Shown in pieces: positions 26,451 to 40,714 of a stretch of DNA of 64,000 nt. Where the stretch lies: NCBI RefSeq assembly GCF_021155765.1, contig NC_060118.1:9421646-9485645 (forward strand). Direction: 5' to 3'. Under the pieces are notes generated by a model. The model had not been told where the DNA came from, did no database searches, and saw only the letters and a program-made list of their open reading frames with translations. The position numbers and the translations under genes are program-made. Source of the DNA: Diprion similis (Eukaryota; Arthropoda; Insecta; Hymenoptera; Diprionidae). The stretch's first letter is position 1; each line of letters opens with the position of its first letter.

Positions 26451-29400
26451 AGGGTTGATCGCACTTTCTTTTTATCACGCTCAATAATTTTCCAAACGCC
26501 AGAGTTGTCCGCGACAGCACACGCGCCTAGTACAGAAAAAACCACTCAATCCCAACTCCTAGTACGTATAAGTGATGTTTTCAGCACTTCGCTGGTGCAA
26601 ATGCGCAGACTGACCCGATTGTCAGCGAAACGCGTATTTCGAGTCCGGAAATCGCGAATGGAAATTCGTGTGAAACATGCACGCGTTGTATAAACAAATT
26701 CAATTCTTCCCTATTCCAAATTCAGTTAGACATCATTTCAACTCATATTTCTGATTCAAAGGGAATTAGTCTCGCCTTCCACAAATCAAGAATCCTGAGC
26801 GCAGCATAGATATCTTGTGCGTTTACGTCGACCGACGCATTGTACACCAACCACAGCCGGTCTGGCGTAAGGATAAAGAAGGACGGACGAAGGATTCAAT
26901 GGTCTAAGGTTATTAAGTGCAGCCCGACGGGAACTTGCAGCAATCATCATTGACCAGTTCAACAATTCCGTACAATCAATTGACCATGATTGTCTGTCCC
27001 AAGACGAAAAGCAATTAGCATATAACACGCATTCTCAGAGAACGGGAAGGTTACTGTAAATAACGCTAAATAATCCAAGTTGCATCATCACTGTGCTTTA
27101 TTACGAATGATTTTTATATATATGTAAATAAATAAACAAAGATAATGCGTGAATTTCTACTACGAGTAAATTACGAATCATAATTACACATACGTACATA
27201 TATCACAGGTAGCAATTCATGAATATTAATTCTTTAGCTAACATAGATAACTGTAGCAATGGAGTACACATTGTTGGCAAGAATAAGTATATTTGTTATA
27301 TTTCTTGTATACAAACACACGAGTAGACATTCACCATGTCTTTGTATCATGACGTAAATGAAAACTTGTCTGAGCGATGATCGAATTATAGTGTAGTGTG
27401 CTTTGAGAACCGAAAAATGACTGATACAGTATTAAAAATTCGCTACAGTAAGTGTTATTCAAATAATCATATGTGAGCTCGGTTATTTACGCTCACACTT
27501 GCAAAATTTAATGTGGAGCTAAGAATTGAATGAATCGATTATAAAAAAGTTTATTCAAAAGGATTTTTCAGACGACATAACATGCTACAAATACACGTCA
27601 AGGAAACTATCAGTGCAGAAAGATTGCTATTTTTCATATTTTTTAAATGTTCCACATAAACATCCCAACAACATATGTTCCAATTCGTTCAATTTTTAAT
27701 TCAGTAAGTAAATCCATTCACATTTAAATAGTATGTAGGCATGTCGCGTACTTTTAGAACCGGTGTCACTAGTGATTGCATGAATAATGAAGAGATAAAA
27801 ATTGTTGTTCAATTTTTGATTTCATCAATAAATTGAGAAATAGTTTAAAATACATGATGTAATCTTTGTTAGAAAAAACTGTAGTCAATTATAATTATTC
27901 TACTATTTCATATGTACAATACACAATGTTAATAAATATTTTCTGAAACTATGATTGCCAAGATATTCGTTTAATATATAGGTATTCTTTCTCCGTTTCA
28001 AATAATGAAGCGTGACTGTAATTGATTGTACGTGTTTGTTATTTTTCTTCGCTTTTCAAAACTTTTCTTTCGACATTTGTTTGTCATATTTACCATATAT
28101 TTGGTTCTGCCTTGCATCATTTATATTCGCTATTTTACCAGTCAATTGAAATATCGTCGTAACGACGTTTAAAAGTATGCCCTTAATAACAGAGCACCGC
28201 TAATTTAAAGCTCATCATTTATTTATGTATATAAGTAGTAAGCAGTATAATACCTATGTAACAGAGTTGCGTCGTTATTCCATGTAAATAATATGGTATT
28301 CAAAAACCGAATAAATTTTTCTTTTTTTCGTAAATATTTCTTATTTTTTTGCTCCTTCTTCCTGTCAGCATTATTTCTAGAAGACCACGACGATGATCTG
28401 TACATAATATAAGATAGCCTTTTGTTCTAATGAGATATTGAGTAACTGATGAGAAATATGGTATTCAAGACATCGACTCAAATATTGGAATAGTATTATA
28501 GATGAATCAGAGTAAAAAGTAATAAAAAAAAAAAAGAGAAAAAGAAAAGACTAATCGACTTACGTATGTATGTATGTATGTATGTATAATACATTATATA
28601 CTATGGCACCGTACTTGAGTATGCTTCTGATATTTTTTTAATAATATAAAAAAAGACTGAGTAACAATAACAATAAGTAACTAGAGAGAAAAACGAGCGT
28701 ATAAACAAGAATGCAGCACACACGAAAAGACAACCTTCAAAATTTCAAACGATTAAGGATTAACAGCTACTTATGCCATAGATCTAAACTTAATAAACAT
28801 AAATTATTTATAATTCAGTAGCCAACTATTACAATTAATCACTAAATTGCTTTTTCTCTTGTTCTTCATGTTTACGAGTTGTAGATTAGATTGCAAACAT
28901 GAATTGGGGTGTTGGGCAAACCGATAAATTTTTTTCAGCAAATAGACTATTCAATTTCAAAGATTTTTAAACTGTAATAATAAACCAATGATACGTTAAT
29001 ATGATAATAAAACTTTCTATTTAGGAATTTGTCAATCTTTGAAATTTACACGCATTGAAGATATCAATAAACGAATCTATGGTACAGGTGTAACCTATAC
29101 GTATAATTGTAAATTAGTTACTAACTCTTGTTTTAATTTTCTTTTTTTTTTTTTAATTTCTAATGTCATATATTATATTATCAATAGGCTGATTAGGACA
29201 GATTAACTGTGTATTCATTCTTTGGCAGCTCCACAGCAACACTGGACGTACCTTAACAAAAAATTCGATTCATGTGTAAGAGCTTGTTTGTTCAAGTAAA
29301 AAAATTTTAATATACAGAAGATATAATCTGTGGGAAATCTCTGCAACGTAAAAACTAGCAACGTCACAGCAATGTCTATAAAATTAACTGAATTAAAACT

Positions 29401-29473
29401 ACCTACTACTAACCTCGACCACATAACGTATCGTCATCCTTGAAATAATTTTTGATGAGCAGTAAAGGCATTC
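26451..29473. other. AT-rich stretch, part probably the Ehbp1 3' UTR
   Basis: No gene recognised. The upper part lies directly after the Ehbp1 stop codon on the minus strand and is likely to include its 3' UTR. A minus-strand AATAAA (TTTATT on plus) sits at 28,218-28,223, but I cannot tell which signal is used. The segment 26,460-27,050 is less AT-rich and borders the satellite; it has no coding signature I trust. Confidence 0.5.
28563..28587. repeat. (GTAT)n microsatellite
   Basis: Six tandem copies of a GTAT tetramer in the AT-rich region downstream of Ehbp1. Confidence 0.92.
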
Positions 29474-32400
29474 TCACTGGACGATGCAGTTTCTGTTACG
29501 TTGAGCCAATCCAGCTCGTGAAAGATCACGCTCAATCTCATCGTCATCCTCAATGCTACGATGAGAAAAAATACAACACAAATGTTAAAAATAAATATTA
29601 CGACATGTAGTAATTTTCTTGATTGTCCGGTATCAATAACTCTGGAGACTAAGGTATAAAGTTATGGAAATTTTTTTTAATAAGAAATAATCAGGTCAAT
29701 TGTCTTATTATTTCAAGATGCTTGAAATAATATTGCATACGTGAATCTTTGCCACGAAATGGCAGAAAATTATATCCAGTGAAACGTAATATTAAAGGTA
29801 CTTACGCTCGTTCCTGGTTATCAAGGTGATGCACCAGTTCGTCTCTCTTATTTACAATCGATACCAATTCCTCCAAAAGAAGATTTTCACGAATCTTTTG
29901 CTCCGGCGTTTTTTGCCAATCACAAACGTCCAGGATGCTGCGAAGTTCTCGATTCAACAGTTCTGAACGACGTTCCAAATCATCCTCTTTTTCTCTGCAT
30001 GAAAAGAAAAATGAAAATAAAAAACTATAAATATTGAATCGAACGTGAATCAGGATACGTATAAATGCGTTACGCTTCTACCCTTCGTCTGTGCTTACAA
30101 AATATTCAGTTGCATCTGCCTTCTAAGAAGAGCATTCTTCTTGTTGACTAGAGTGAACCAGAGAGACATCAATCTTTCCGTTTCTTCTTCATTATCGCTT
30201 TCCATCGCCGCTCTAAGCTGCTTTTCCAACTTTCCAGCCTGTACGTCTATCTGATTCTGTTCTCTCTCGAGAGCCTCCAACTCGTTTTGGATGTACGTTG
30301 TCATGTCCTTTCCAAACTGCGTTAGAATAAACATTGAATACGTCAGGTAAAGAGCCGGTGAATTTCAACCAACACCAAGTCTCAATAGTAGCTTCATTGA
30401 CAATATTAATGAGCTACATACCCCGCGAGTTGAATAGATGCTACCATCAGGACTAGTATTCTCCGGCGATATTCTGTCCATAATTTTCGAGAATGACGAT
30501 AGCGGCGATTTTTTTTCTCCGTCTGTTGCCCCTGTTGCACTTGTAGGAACATTACCATTGTGTTCAGACTGAAATTGGAAGGACCAAGTGATTCGAAGCG
30601 CAGTATTTCAATGACTTCAATTTACAAAAATTTAAAATATTTGTTTCATAAAATTGTTTCACAAAATTTCACAGTTAAAAACCATGAGCATGAGACTGTA
30701 TCGAAACTTCAGAATTATCTGTAATTCAGTAAAACATAAGTAGATGCGAAATATACTCCTATTTTGCAAACCCAATAATTCAGTCTGACTCTAAAGTTGC
30801 AAAATCATAATCTATTTCCTTTCAATGCTTAGCTGCATTAACTCGCCAACTAGAACTTCATTTAAAATCATAAAAATATTTGCAGTACCTTAATGCTCAA
30901 TCTGTCTCCAGGAGTTGAAGGTGTAGAAGGAGTAGTGCTGCGACGTGGACTGTTGTTTTGATCGTCGATGGTCCTTGTTTCGGTAGAATTTTCATCACCG
31001 ATTTGACTAGTATTTACCGCTGCTCCCATTCTGGCTTCAGCTATCAATCGCCGGGCTCTTTCGCGCAGCTGAAGCTGCCGCTCAGCGTCACTTTGCCCCT
31101 GAAAGTAGGTGCATAACATGAGTCATTTCATTCTCGTGATATTCAGTGATACTTTGACGCTGTACTTTAATACACAAGTACATTTCTTTACCAACCTCAA
31201 CCGGACTGGTGGCAGCGGAATTAGTTGCAGGTTGCTTGGCTTGGTTTCTTGCCTGCTCCAAAAGTTGTCTAGCTCTTTCCTTAAGCTCATCATGTCGAGT
31301 GACAAGAGGCTGAGCAGAGAAACACAGATTAACTGATGCATTCCCATTTTCATACCATAGATTCTATCGCTAAATAATCAATAATTACATGCGGTAGTCG
31401 TGGGTCAGTAGAAGTTGGAGATATGCCACGGCATTCCGAACTCCCTCGGCTGCTTCTGTCAACCGAATGCAACGAGTCCTGAAATGAATTGTGATCTTTA
31501 TCGTTACACCGGTTATTGACGAAGGATGAACCCTTCCTTTCTTTTCCATATAATGGAAGATTCCTATACGTTAACGTGAAAGGCTTTGCTAATTACACAA
31601 AATTAAGCACACTAACAGTGTCTCGCGCAGAGGACTGTGATTTTGCTATCGAAATCGATTGCGACGATTTATCCTGGACAACTTGAAGCTCTTCCTCATC
31701 ATCGGAACCGAAGGGATCCGTTAGCTGTCTGCGTGTCATTAAAACTGGCCTCTGCTGCTGCTGCGGTGGTTGTGGTTGAGTTATTTGTCCGGTTCTAGAC
31801 GGTGATTTACTCTGAAATAAAATATAAAATCAAGTAACAGACAACTGTCTAATCGATCGGAATTCAAATGATCAGAGGAAATATTTTATTGTCATTTGTA
31901 TGGTTCAACGAATTTCGAGGAAAAGGAAATTTACCAAGTCTTATGATTGGGCCTGAGAAAAAAATAGACTATCTTAAAACGCACCTTTTCTCTTGCCGCA
32001 TGCTTTTCTTTCGTGGGCGACAGAACTTTGCCCAAAAAACTTTTTGAACCCGCCAAAATTATGTCCTTAACATCCTTCACGCTTGAGGGTGATTTATCTT
32101 TGCCGTGCTGATCGTGATCCGTAAGATCGGTATTGAGACTGAGGTGTAGTTTGTTCTTAAGACTGTCTATACCGCTTTCGTCACGTTTTAAGTCGAACGG
32201 ATTTGATCTGCGAGGTAAATCAGATTTGAATTATACCAGATTTCTTGCCATGACAAAAAAAATTAAATTAAAATGATAAGGAACTTTGAATTCCCTCACC
32301 TTCTGTTAACGTCGGTCTTGTTATTCCTTTGTTCGCTCTGCTCCTTTTTACGTAAATTTATTATCTCCTGACCAAACAGTTGTACCGTAACATCAGTGTT

Positions 32401-35400
32401 GTTGTCTGTATTGAATCTACCGATCATGTAAGAAGATTCATCAGTTGTTTTGCCAATTTGTTGTACCTGTAATAGAGAAAATGTTTAGATTATTCTAAAC
32501 TAGGTGAAATTCGTCTGTTGGCGGAATGAATTTTTTCACAAACCTCAAGCTCGTGTCCGGTAAAGTGAGCCCTGAGTTGGTACAAGTACGTCATGACGGC
32601 CAGTTTGTCAGGTACAGTTAAAATCTCCATATCAGCCGGCTCTATCACTCGGGGTATGCCTAACGCTTCCCCAGCGTCAAAAGCTTTCTTGCAATTGCCC
32701 TTGACATCGTGCAGCAATAAAGTATCAACATCTCTGTAAGGGAAAATAAAACAAAGGTGTGTCATTTCATCAGTTTGAGGGTAAAATGTATGACAAGATT
32801 TATCCAGAAATTAGCTAACATTAAATCAGGTCTAAAATGATGGATAATAGCACAGAAAGCCATGCCGTTGCGCCAGGAAGTGGTGAGGTTGGTAACTTTT
32901 ACTCCTGGGTAATTTTTTGTCACGTCTTTGCACCATTCGAGGAGGTCTTGACCAGGCGTTGTCTCCCGAAACCTTGGAACGACGTCCGAAATCCCCTTTT
33001 TCAAATCCAGTGGCTGTAGCGATAGTCTCACCGAGGATTGTTCAACGTTTTTGCTAAGAAGTCAAGTAGATATTTTTATCCTTGGACGGAAAACGGTCGG
33101 GTATTTCCATTTTTATAAACAACTAAAATGTTTATCTCATGGAGCAGACACTTACTCGTTCTCTATTGCAACGTTATCTTTGGATGGAGATTTTTCTACT
33201 TTATCATCACCGCCGCTTCCCATCTGAGCGATGTCTCTTGCAAACGGATTGTTGTTGTCATTCACTGGTGTTGTCTCATCCTTTGACAAGCTAGCAACTG
33301 ATTGATCAAAAACAAAGGAAATATTGTTAGTCATTTATCACAAACATTATTTGCTGTTTGAATATATCCGCATCATTCCACTACAGATTTAATCATACGG
33401 TATTTCAGAGAGTTCATTCAAAGGGGCTTTAAATCAATTGTAGTCGATTAGAAACTGTTCGATTCAATTACTGCTTATCGGTGTGCTGGCAATTTCACTC
33501 TCCGTTAAGCTGTTAGTGAGTAGATCCAACTGCGCCGAAATGTCGAGAACCTCTTCCAGAGATTTCCCGCCAATCTCCTCAACGTCTTCAGGGATATCCT
33601 CATTGTCAAAATCGTCCAACGGAGCGATGTCGCTGTTATTGTTCACCGACATCAAACTGGCCATGCTCTGCATGTCCTCGTCCCTATTAAATGAGGAAGC
33701 ATCATTCTGTCAGGATAATTTTGAACATTCAACAGTCAAGTTGTATCAAATGAGCAAATTTCTTACGTCGCCTTTCCCTCCCTGAGAAATACGCATGACA
33801 AAGTGCACTCCAATGTAGCGCTGACAATTTTTTTCGATGTTGGTTTCAGCTCTAATTTTAGTTGCTGCTGACTCGATTCAAGGGAAGCATATTTTTTCAT
33901 ATTTATACTTGTCGCTGCGACGTGTCGCCGTTTTCCTGTTGTTGAAACCTGAATTCACATGCATAAAAATTAGATATTTGAGAAGTGGTTATCGATTTTA
34001 CAGCAAGAATAATACAAGACCAAAGTTTCCCATACTTTAACTTTTTAATCAGCTTTGATTTCAACAAACAAATTTTCATCCAAAATAAAACTACGTTTAT
34101 GTTCGTATATACACTTTATAGGGAAAGTAATACCGTGGATGAGGGATTTTTGAAAATTTTGTCTTACATCTTCGATGACAAAAGTCCACTCTTTGTCTTC
34201 CAGTTCGTGAGTTCGGGGGTCCTTGAATAGGGTAACGGAAACTATGTGATTGTCTGGTACAGCCCAGCTGATGTTTCCCTTCAGGGGATCGCTGAGGGTT
34301 GGTTCCCATTGCAGAGGCTCAGAACTGACTCTTCTACTCCGCCTGGTCCACACAACGCTCAACTTATTCGGCGTCCTGCAACAGACGTAAATGTAAACAA
34401 TTAAAATATAAAGAAAAAACATTAAACTCGAAGTTCTACATCCCGAGTTAAATTTGTTGTATCCAACTTTTAGAATATACTTGGAATGGCGTTGGGAAAA
34501 CGTTGATTTAGTCTGTGTAATGGATCGAAATTTCAGCCACAATCTTTTAATTTTTGTACATTGTTGGCGTTGATGACTGAGATTGATCTTTTAATTCAAA
34601 GTATTAATTGTAGGATCAGGGTAAATAGAAAACAGAAGCTTTTATTTCTTCGAAAGAATATATGAAGTTAACGTCAGTATATTCAAAGAATACTTTATGT
34701 CATTTGTTGGTATGTTATCTGATTCTTTATGAGCTAACTCCGCTCGCTGATAAATGAAAGAATGATAAAATACTTCCTCAGGCTATTTAGAAGGAAACTT
34801 TTAATTTATCGTAAAAGTAAGAGATAAGATTTGCAAGATTGTTATTGTTGGAAACTTTATTTTCCAGTAAATTCTCATGATCTTCAAGCTCTATTGCTTG
34901 CTCGGTTTGTTAATTCTTCTATTAGAGGTATGTATATTGAATTGACTTGAGATATCATGGCAAGTGATCAATACTAGCAAATATTGACATGCTTGACTCT
35001 CCATGTTTTCTCCTCAAATTTAAACAGATTTCGGTAACTCAGAAGTGTCTTAGTAATTGACCCTTCATAAAATTAAGCACGTCTTAACGTACTGTCAATA
35101 ATAAAAACAGTTGAAATTAGAACAATATCGTAATGCAAAATTGGGAAAAAGTCACTACTTTCTTATTTTGACAATGACTTTGAAGGAACTAAGATTGCAA
35201 AATATGATTACAGTGTTGTTTCATTATTAAAATTTCATCTAAGCGTGAATCTGTACGGTAACGTTACTAACTTAAATACAATAATAATAAGTTGGATTTG
35301 AAATAAATGAAAATGTTATCAAGTTGAGAAGTCACAAACAGGAAACAGACATAGAGCTGTTTATTTATACCTTGGCTTGCGTCATTAAGATTCCTTATCA

Positions 35401-35946
35401 ACTGGACGGAATTTCCCTAATGTGAAATTAAAATTACTCCTTCCATGCACCAAAGATGTCCGTCGTACGATAAAACTGATTCATGATAAACAGGGCAAAA
35501 CAAGTGTAGAAAGAATAACAGACGTGTGCCTTTTTGACTCTAGATTCAGAAACACTTCATGCAACGAGTTGTCAGTGTGGACTTGTGTAATTAATCGTGC
35601 AAGTCATGGAACGGAGTCATAGTCCGCAAAAAGTTGAGGAAAGGAAAGAGAAAAAAGAATATAAATGCGTAAATCCACGAATGACCGTAGGAACGGGTGA
35701 CATGCACAAGGTCGAAAATATTAATAAAAATTGAAATGTATATACGTGATAAAATTATCCCAAAAGCACGGGAGAGTGGGATATCAAATTTCAGCTGCTG
35801 CCGATGCAGATGCAAATATGTGTTTCTCTCTCTCTCTCTTACCATTTTGACGTAGTTTCCAAATTTACTTCGTGATAAGATACGGTGAACTGAAACTTGG
35901 CGGCTCTTTTGTTAACCCTTTGAAGTCTCTTCCACACGGAGCTCAT
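29474..35946 (-). CDS. Ehbp1: EH domain-binding protein 1, 17 coding exons, complete
   Basis: Adaptor that in other animals links Rab8/10-family and EHD-positive endocytic membranes to actin. Exons, 5' to 3' on minus: 35946-35843, 34375-34168, 33948-33767, 33683-33472, 33297-33156, 33053-32820, 32733-32544, 32466-32300, 32207-31985, 31811-31617, 31478-31389, 31309-31196, 31098-30889, 30568-30422, 30316-30099, 29994-29806, 29555-29474. All junctions are GT-AG and in phase, totalling 2,907 bp (968 aa). Domains: NT-C2 at about 1-175 (starts [23 protein letters not shown]); NPF motifs at 252-254 and 482-484 plus DPF at 586-588, the type bound by EH domains; CH domain at about 315-424 ([16 protein letters not shown]); coiled-coil bMERB at about 785-960 ([18 protein letters not shown]); final CIVQ, a CaaX-like prenylation signal. 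Domain order matches the family. Expression control is not visible. Confidence 0.95.
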
Positions 35947-37881
35947 ACTTTCTTCGCTTTTAATACCTCTCTACTAAAGCGTTGAAAATATTTCTTACAA
36001 CTGTAGTGTTCGAGATCGATTCATAAAAGTGAATCACCGCTCTCCACCGTCTGTTAATAATATTCTAGGATAAATTTGAGCCCGTTCATTTCCCGGAATA
36101 TTATGACCAATACTGGGACAGGTGTAGGGGCAGGCAAGTAGAATGTCATGTATTAGCTGTAACAGGCCGATGATAATGCACGTGGGTGAATCGAACCTCG
36201 GTTAGATCATAAATCCTGGCTTTATTCGCGAGATTCCGAACGATTATTCGTGGCTCATGAATGTCTTAGGTCATCGACGCAAGGTTCTTTAATCATGCAT
36301 CAGCGTTTGACATTTCGCATTGCTGTGTGCCAGGGTATAAGTATCACACTCTATACACCGCTACACATCTATGATCGTGCCTCGACCCTGAACCGAGCTA
36401 TTCCGTCTGCTTTTTTACACCGCTTTTTACGCAATTGCAGACGATTATCGAATCGCGCGAATCGACCTGCTTTACGGCTCGCTGCTTGGGCTCGGTTTTT
36501 ATCTTATTTATTTATCACTCGGCGTTCACGTTTCACCAATTCTCGATGCGCCAGACCCGACCGCACAACACATCGTCGCAATGTGCCTCCGTCCCTAATT
36601 ACAATTGCACTGAATCCTCTGAATGTGCCTTGCCTGGCGCTACTGCGGCTCCGGGGTATCAAGATGGGAATATAGTGAATATACCGAATCTATTGATCGC
36701 AGATTACGCTGTTACGTGAGGAGAAACTCTAGGGAGAAACTGGCAACTCGATTAGGCTGTTACGTCATAGGCGGGAATAACTTGCAACCCAACATGACTA
36801 CCAACTGTTAGTTAAAAATCACCACGATAAGCGCGCGGACTTACTACCTTCGTTACCGACGCTTGGCTACGTTCGACTTAATCGGTAAATACGTTGAGTA
36901 ATCATTGCTATTGGATGGTAGGAATTCGTGTAGGTCTCGGTCAGTAATGATAGTAGCCGCTGAGGTACTCTGAGTTGATCTTACTTATCGGTATATGATT
37001 TCTTCGACTAGGTAAAATACGGTTTTCTTAATTACTGAATTACGAAATTTGAAGAATAATTTTGAGATCATTCTAGGGCATAGATGGATGGCAGGACCGA
37101 ATCAATTTCATTTTTCATAATTGTCCCCACCCATGCCTGTGACGTCAGTTATTACGTCACTTCCAATTATGGCTTAAGAATCCACAATAGATTAAAGTAG
37201 TTATGCGAAGTTCAAAAAAGTTGCGATTACTCAATGATTTGGCGACTGGAGAGCATATTCCGAATTATTCGCTGGACTTTTTACTTACAATGAAACGCAT
37301 CCTTCCCGGTTTTCTTAAGTAATAAAAATTTTTGTACGTTGAAGTGATATTAGTTGCAGAGCTGCGAATGATATTCGACGATGATGTCATTACAGATGCA
37401 GTATAGCGAAACATAGCTAGCGAGTGTAAAATCAGCCAAACTATCACTTTGTTTGCGAATCTGTACAAGAACAGCGTATGCTTTAACTCTATATTCAGTA
37501 TTATGTATAGCTTAAATCTGAGTATTTAAGAATGAATTGAACTTTCAGAACTTCAGTTAATGTAAATATTAGTCCTTTAAAATTCAACAAGACATCATTT
37601 GTTAAACGATCCTTCTGTTATTTCCAATTTACTACAGAGCGTGTGCACAAATATAGTGAAAAAATTTCGTACACTTAGAGAAAAAAGTGATAGAATAAAT
37701 TAAATGTCTGGTCAAGGGTAGGAAGTAAATGTTTATTTCTGTCAATTCAAAATCTGTTGGTCTAACAATATGTTTAGGTTGTTTCAATTGAATGTTGTTG
37801 GACCAACAGATCTCGAATTCACACAATTAAATATTCACTTCGCTGCACGTGACCACACATTCAGGTGGTAGGGGCACATAG
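35947..37881. other. Intergenic region between divergent Ehbp1 and the P450 cluster
   Basis: Separates the minus-strand Ehbp1 start from the plus-strand P450 cluster, so it should hold the Ehbp1 5' UTR and promoter and distal elements of the first P450. The part at 36,200-36,900 is less AT-rich and contains overlapping open frames in several phases (longest 36,250-36,675) with no recognisable protein features. I treat those as chance. No repeat or RNA gene was seen. Confidence 0.5.
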
Positions 37882-37890
37882 TATATATAG
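37882..37890 (+). promoter_or_regulatory. TATA box of the first P450 gene
   Basis: TATATATAG lies about 220 bp before the ATG at 38,113. About 20-30 bp downstream is ATCTACAGTTTAGTG, a plausible start region. A perfect palindromic E-box CACGTG at 37,846-37,851, just upstream, could bind bHLH or bHLH-PAS factors; this is inferred from sequence only. Confidence 0.6.
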
Positions 37891-38112
37891 GGTGAATTTT
37901 GTGACTATCTACAGTTTAGTGATTTTTATAGTGCCGCGAATCAATATTCGTGAAAGACAACATTTGACCGATATGAACAGTTTCTTCAAACACTCAATTG
38001 AAGTCCACTTATCGTAAGACGTAAATAATCCTGAAGCACTGCGTGATGCGAAGTTGTACAAAACCTCTTAACACGCATCATCGACTAGCACTCGTGAAAA
38101 ATAAGAGGAAAC

Positions 38113-40714
38113 ATGTCACCTCACTCCAAGTACTTTGTCGTTGAATTCGTTGGAATAGCAATTGCAATAATCTGCGTCGTGTACACATATTTTAAGTACG
38201 TCACCTTGAGATACTGGAAAAGAAAAAACATTGAATATGTCAAACCGGTTGTTCCATTTGGTAACATTTGGCCATTACTTTCGGGCCGGTCTTCAATCGG
38301 TAAGAACACTACTGCAACCTTTAGAGAACGATCACCATTCGTGCTAGAGGGAAAAACTATATTTATCTAGTGTTATTTTGCAGGTGAATTGTTTCGGGAT
38401 CTGTATTTCAGTAAAAAGAAGAGTCCCGTATTTGGTATCTACTTGTTGCACAAACCTGCACTTGTAGTCAACGATCCCAACCTCATACGCTTCGTTCTCA
38501 CAAAAGAGTTCGCGCATTTTCATGACCGTGGTGTCTATTGCAACGAGAAGATCGATCCCTTGTCGGCGCATTTGTTTGCCGTTCCCGGTGAAAAATGGCG
38601 GTTTTTGAGGAGCAAGTTCTCCCCCACATTTACTTCGAGTAAAATGAGACAGATGTTTTTCACGATGGGAGAATGCTCCGAGAAAATGGCTGCATATATC
38701 ACTGACAAAGCGAAAAATCGCGAGTTGGTCGAAATCAAGAATCTCGTCGCGAGGTTGGTCTAACGATTGTTGACGTATAATCTAAGCTCCTGACTTTACA
38801 GTAACGCTGACATTCTTACCTAATATTAACAATCCAAGGTTCTCCACTGACGTCATAGCTTCGGTAGCCTTTGGCATTCAAGCGAACAGCATCGAGAATC
38901 CTGACGCAGAGTTCCGAAAGTGGGGTCAAAAGTTCTTCCAACCAAATCCATTAAAGAATCTTCTTTTACTTTTGGCTCCTACCTGGCTGGACCTGTTTAA
39001 AATTCCAGTCATTGAGAAGGATATTAGCAAATTCTTCATCAGTGCTTTCACTGAAACTGTGGAATACAGGATCGCCAACGATGTCGTCAGGAAAGACTTT
39101 TTGGATCTGATAATGCAGCTCATGAACAAGGGTTACATAGACAACAATGATGAGAAAACGCGTGCCCAACTGTCAGGTGAAACATCGATCTAGCCTCATT
39201 GTTATGACCGGAAAATTGGTAATTTGCGTGTAATTTTTAACAGGGATCGACAGGAATAAAATAACCATGCTCGAAGGAGCTGCGCAGGCCTTCGTATTCT
39301 GGTTAGCAGGGTTTGAAACCTCATCGTCAACGGTCACTAACTGCCTCTACGAGCTGGCGCTACATCAGGACATGCAGGAAAAATTAGCCGACGAAATCAA
39401 CAAGGCTCTGGCTGCCAATGAGTTTGGGAGCATATCTTACGACAGTATCAAGGAGATGCCGTATCTTGATAAGGTCATATCCGGTTAGTTCAGTTTCTGG
39501 ACTTATAGTCCTCTGTCTCATGTCGCAAAGCAATGGTTCATGATGTATCCTCGATCCATTGGACAGAAACTCTAAGGAAGTACCCGGCTATCCCGATTCT
39601 GAACAGGGAGTGCACGGACGAAATTGATCTGCCTGGCACTGGTCTTCGCGTTGCTAAAGGAACCGCGATCATCATCCCGGTTTATGGAATACACAGCGAC
39701 CCCGGCGTATTTCCAGAACCAGAAAAGTTCGACCCGGAACGATTCACTGAGGAAAATATAGCCAGCAGACATCAGTACCATTACCTGCCGTTTGGCGAAG
39801 GGCCCAGAAACTGCATCGGTGAGTTGCAGAATTGGGGGTAGTCTCGCATCTCAATGACTGTTTTAAATAATTTTTTTTTTTCATATGGTACAATTTATTT
39901 AGTAACTTCAATTTTTTTACACATAAAAGAGAAATTTATAAAGTATTACGGAAAATTTTTTTTGATCATTTTTTATAGTCCATTTCGCTGGTGTGGCTGC
40001 CGTCTGAAGTTACATACATTTAAATTTGACTGATACGATATCTCGACTTTAAAGCATCCGATAAAAAAGAGATTATTATAAAGTAGGTATATGTCTTGTC
40101 GCTGTCGCGGGAGACAGAATTATGCGAATTCGATCGAAAAAACAGAGAGCCTAACAATTTGAGCTGAAAAAAGGATCGAAAATTTCAAAAGTCGGCCATT
40201 TCATTGTTTTTGCAATGGTATTTTCATAATTCTGCTTCAGGCGATAGAAACAAGTTTACTTTTAGATAATCTCTGTGTTCATTTTCGGGTACTTTAAAAC
40301 TGAGATGTGAACCCAATAGGGGTAACTTCATGCGGCCATATCAGCGAGATTTACCCCCCAAAAACGAAGAAGAAAATTTCCGTTTCACTTTGTAACTTCC
40401 TCTTTGATATGTGAAAAATTTGGAATTGTTGAGTAAATTGTACTATAGCAAAAAAATTATTTAAACAAGTCATTGTGATGCCAGATTACCACCTTATACT
40501 GGACCTGGACTGTAAGGTTAAGCGTCGATCGATTTATGGCCTCGTTTTAGGCATGAGGTTCGGATTGCTCCAGACGAAGGTCGCCCTCGCCAAGCTGCTT
40601 TCCAAATATCGTTTCAAACCGGGTCCGGGTTTGAAAGTACCAATGGTGCTTGACAAAGGAAACATCCCCATTGGACCAGCGGGTGGCATGATTCTCCGAA
40701 TTGAAGAACGATGA
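38113..40714 (+). CDS. Cytochrome P450, CYP6-like (copy 1), intact
   Basis: Haem-thiolate monooxygenase of the insect CYP3 clan, expected on the ER membrane. Exons 38113-38299, 38384-38753, 38839-39176, 39244-39483, 39567-39818 and 40551-40714 sum to 1,551 bp (516 aa), near 500 as usual for the family. Features: N-terminal hydrophobic anchor (about residues 8-28), C-helix WRFLR (134-138), I-helix AGFETSSST (320-328), K-helix ETLR (379-382), PERF (435-438) and haem loop FGEGPRNCIG (454-463) with axial Cys461. All junctions are GT-AG. Intron 5 (732 bp) is much longer than the others (68-90 bp), with nothing recognised inside. The next copy downstream is a ruined paralogue. The substrate cannot be read from sequence. 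Confidence 0.95.

Noticed and set aside
26786..27028. Minus-strand 80-codon frame next to the satellite edge
   Set aside because: No recognisable domain and no splice or promoter context; could be a worn repeat but cannot be supported.
32837..33019. Plus-strand open frame within the Ehbp1 CH-domain exon
   Set aside because: Shadow of the minus-strand coding exon, whose translation is a clear CH domain.
34045..34542. A 165-codon minus-strand frame as a separate gene
   Set aside because: Only 34,168-34,375 is coding; it is Ehbp1 exon 2. The rest is flanking intron read through.
36180..36205. Reverse-strand GGTTCGATTCACC resembling a tRNA B box
   Set aside because: The flanking bases cannot form the T stem, and no cloverleaf can be drawn.
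36250..36719. 141- and 94-codon open frames upstream of Ehbp1
   Set aside because: They overlap in different phases, lack recognisable motifs, and sit in a locally GC-richer stretch where chance frames are longer.
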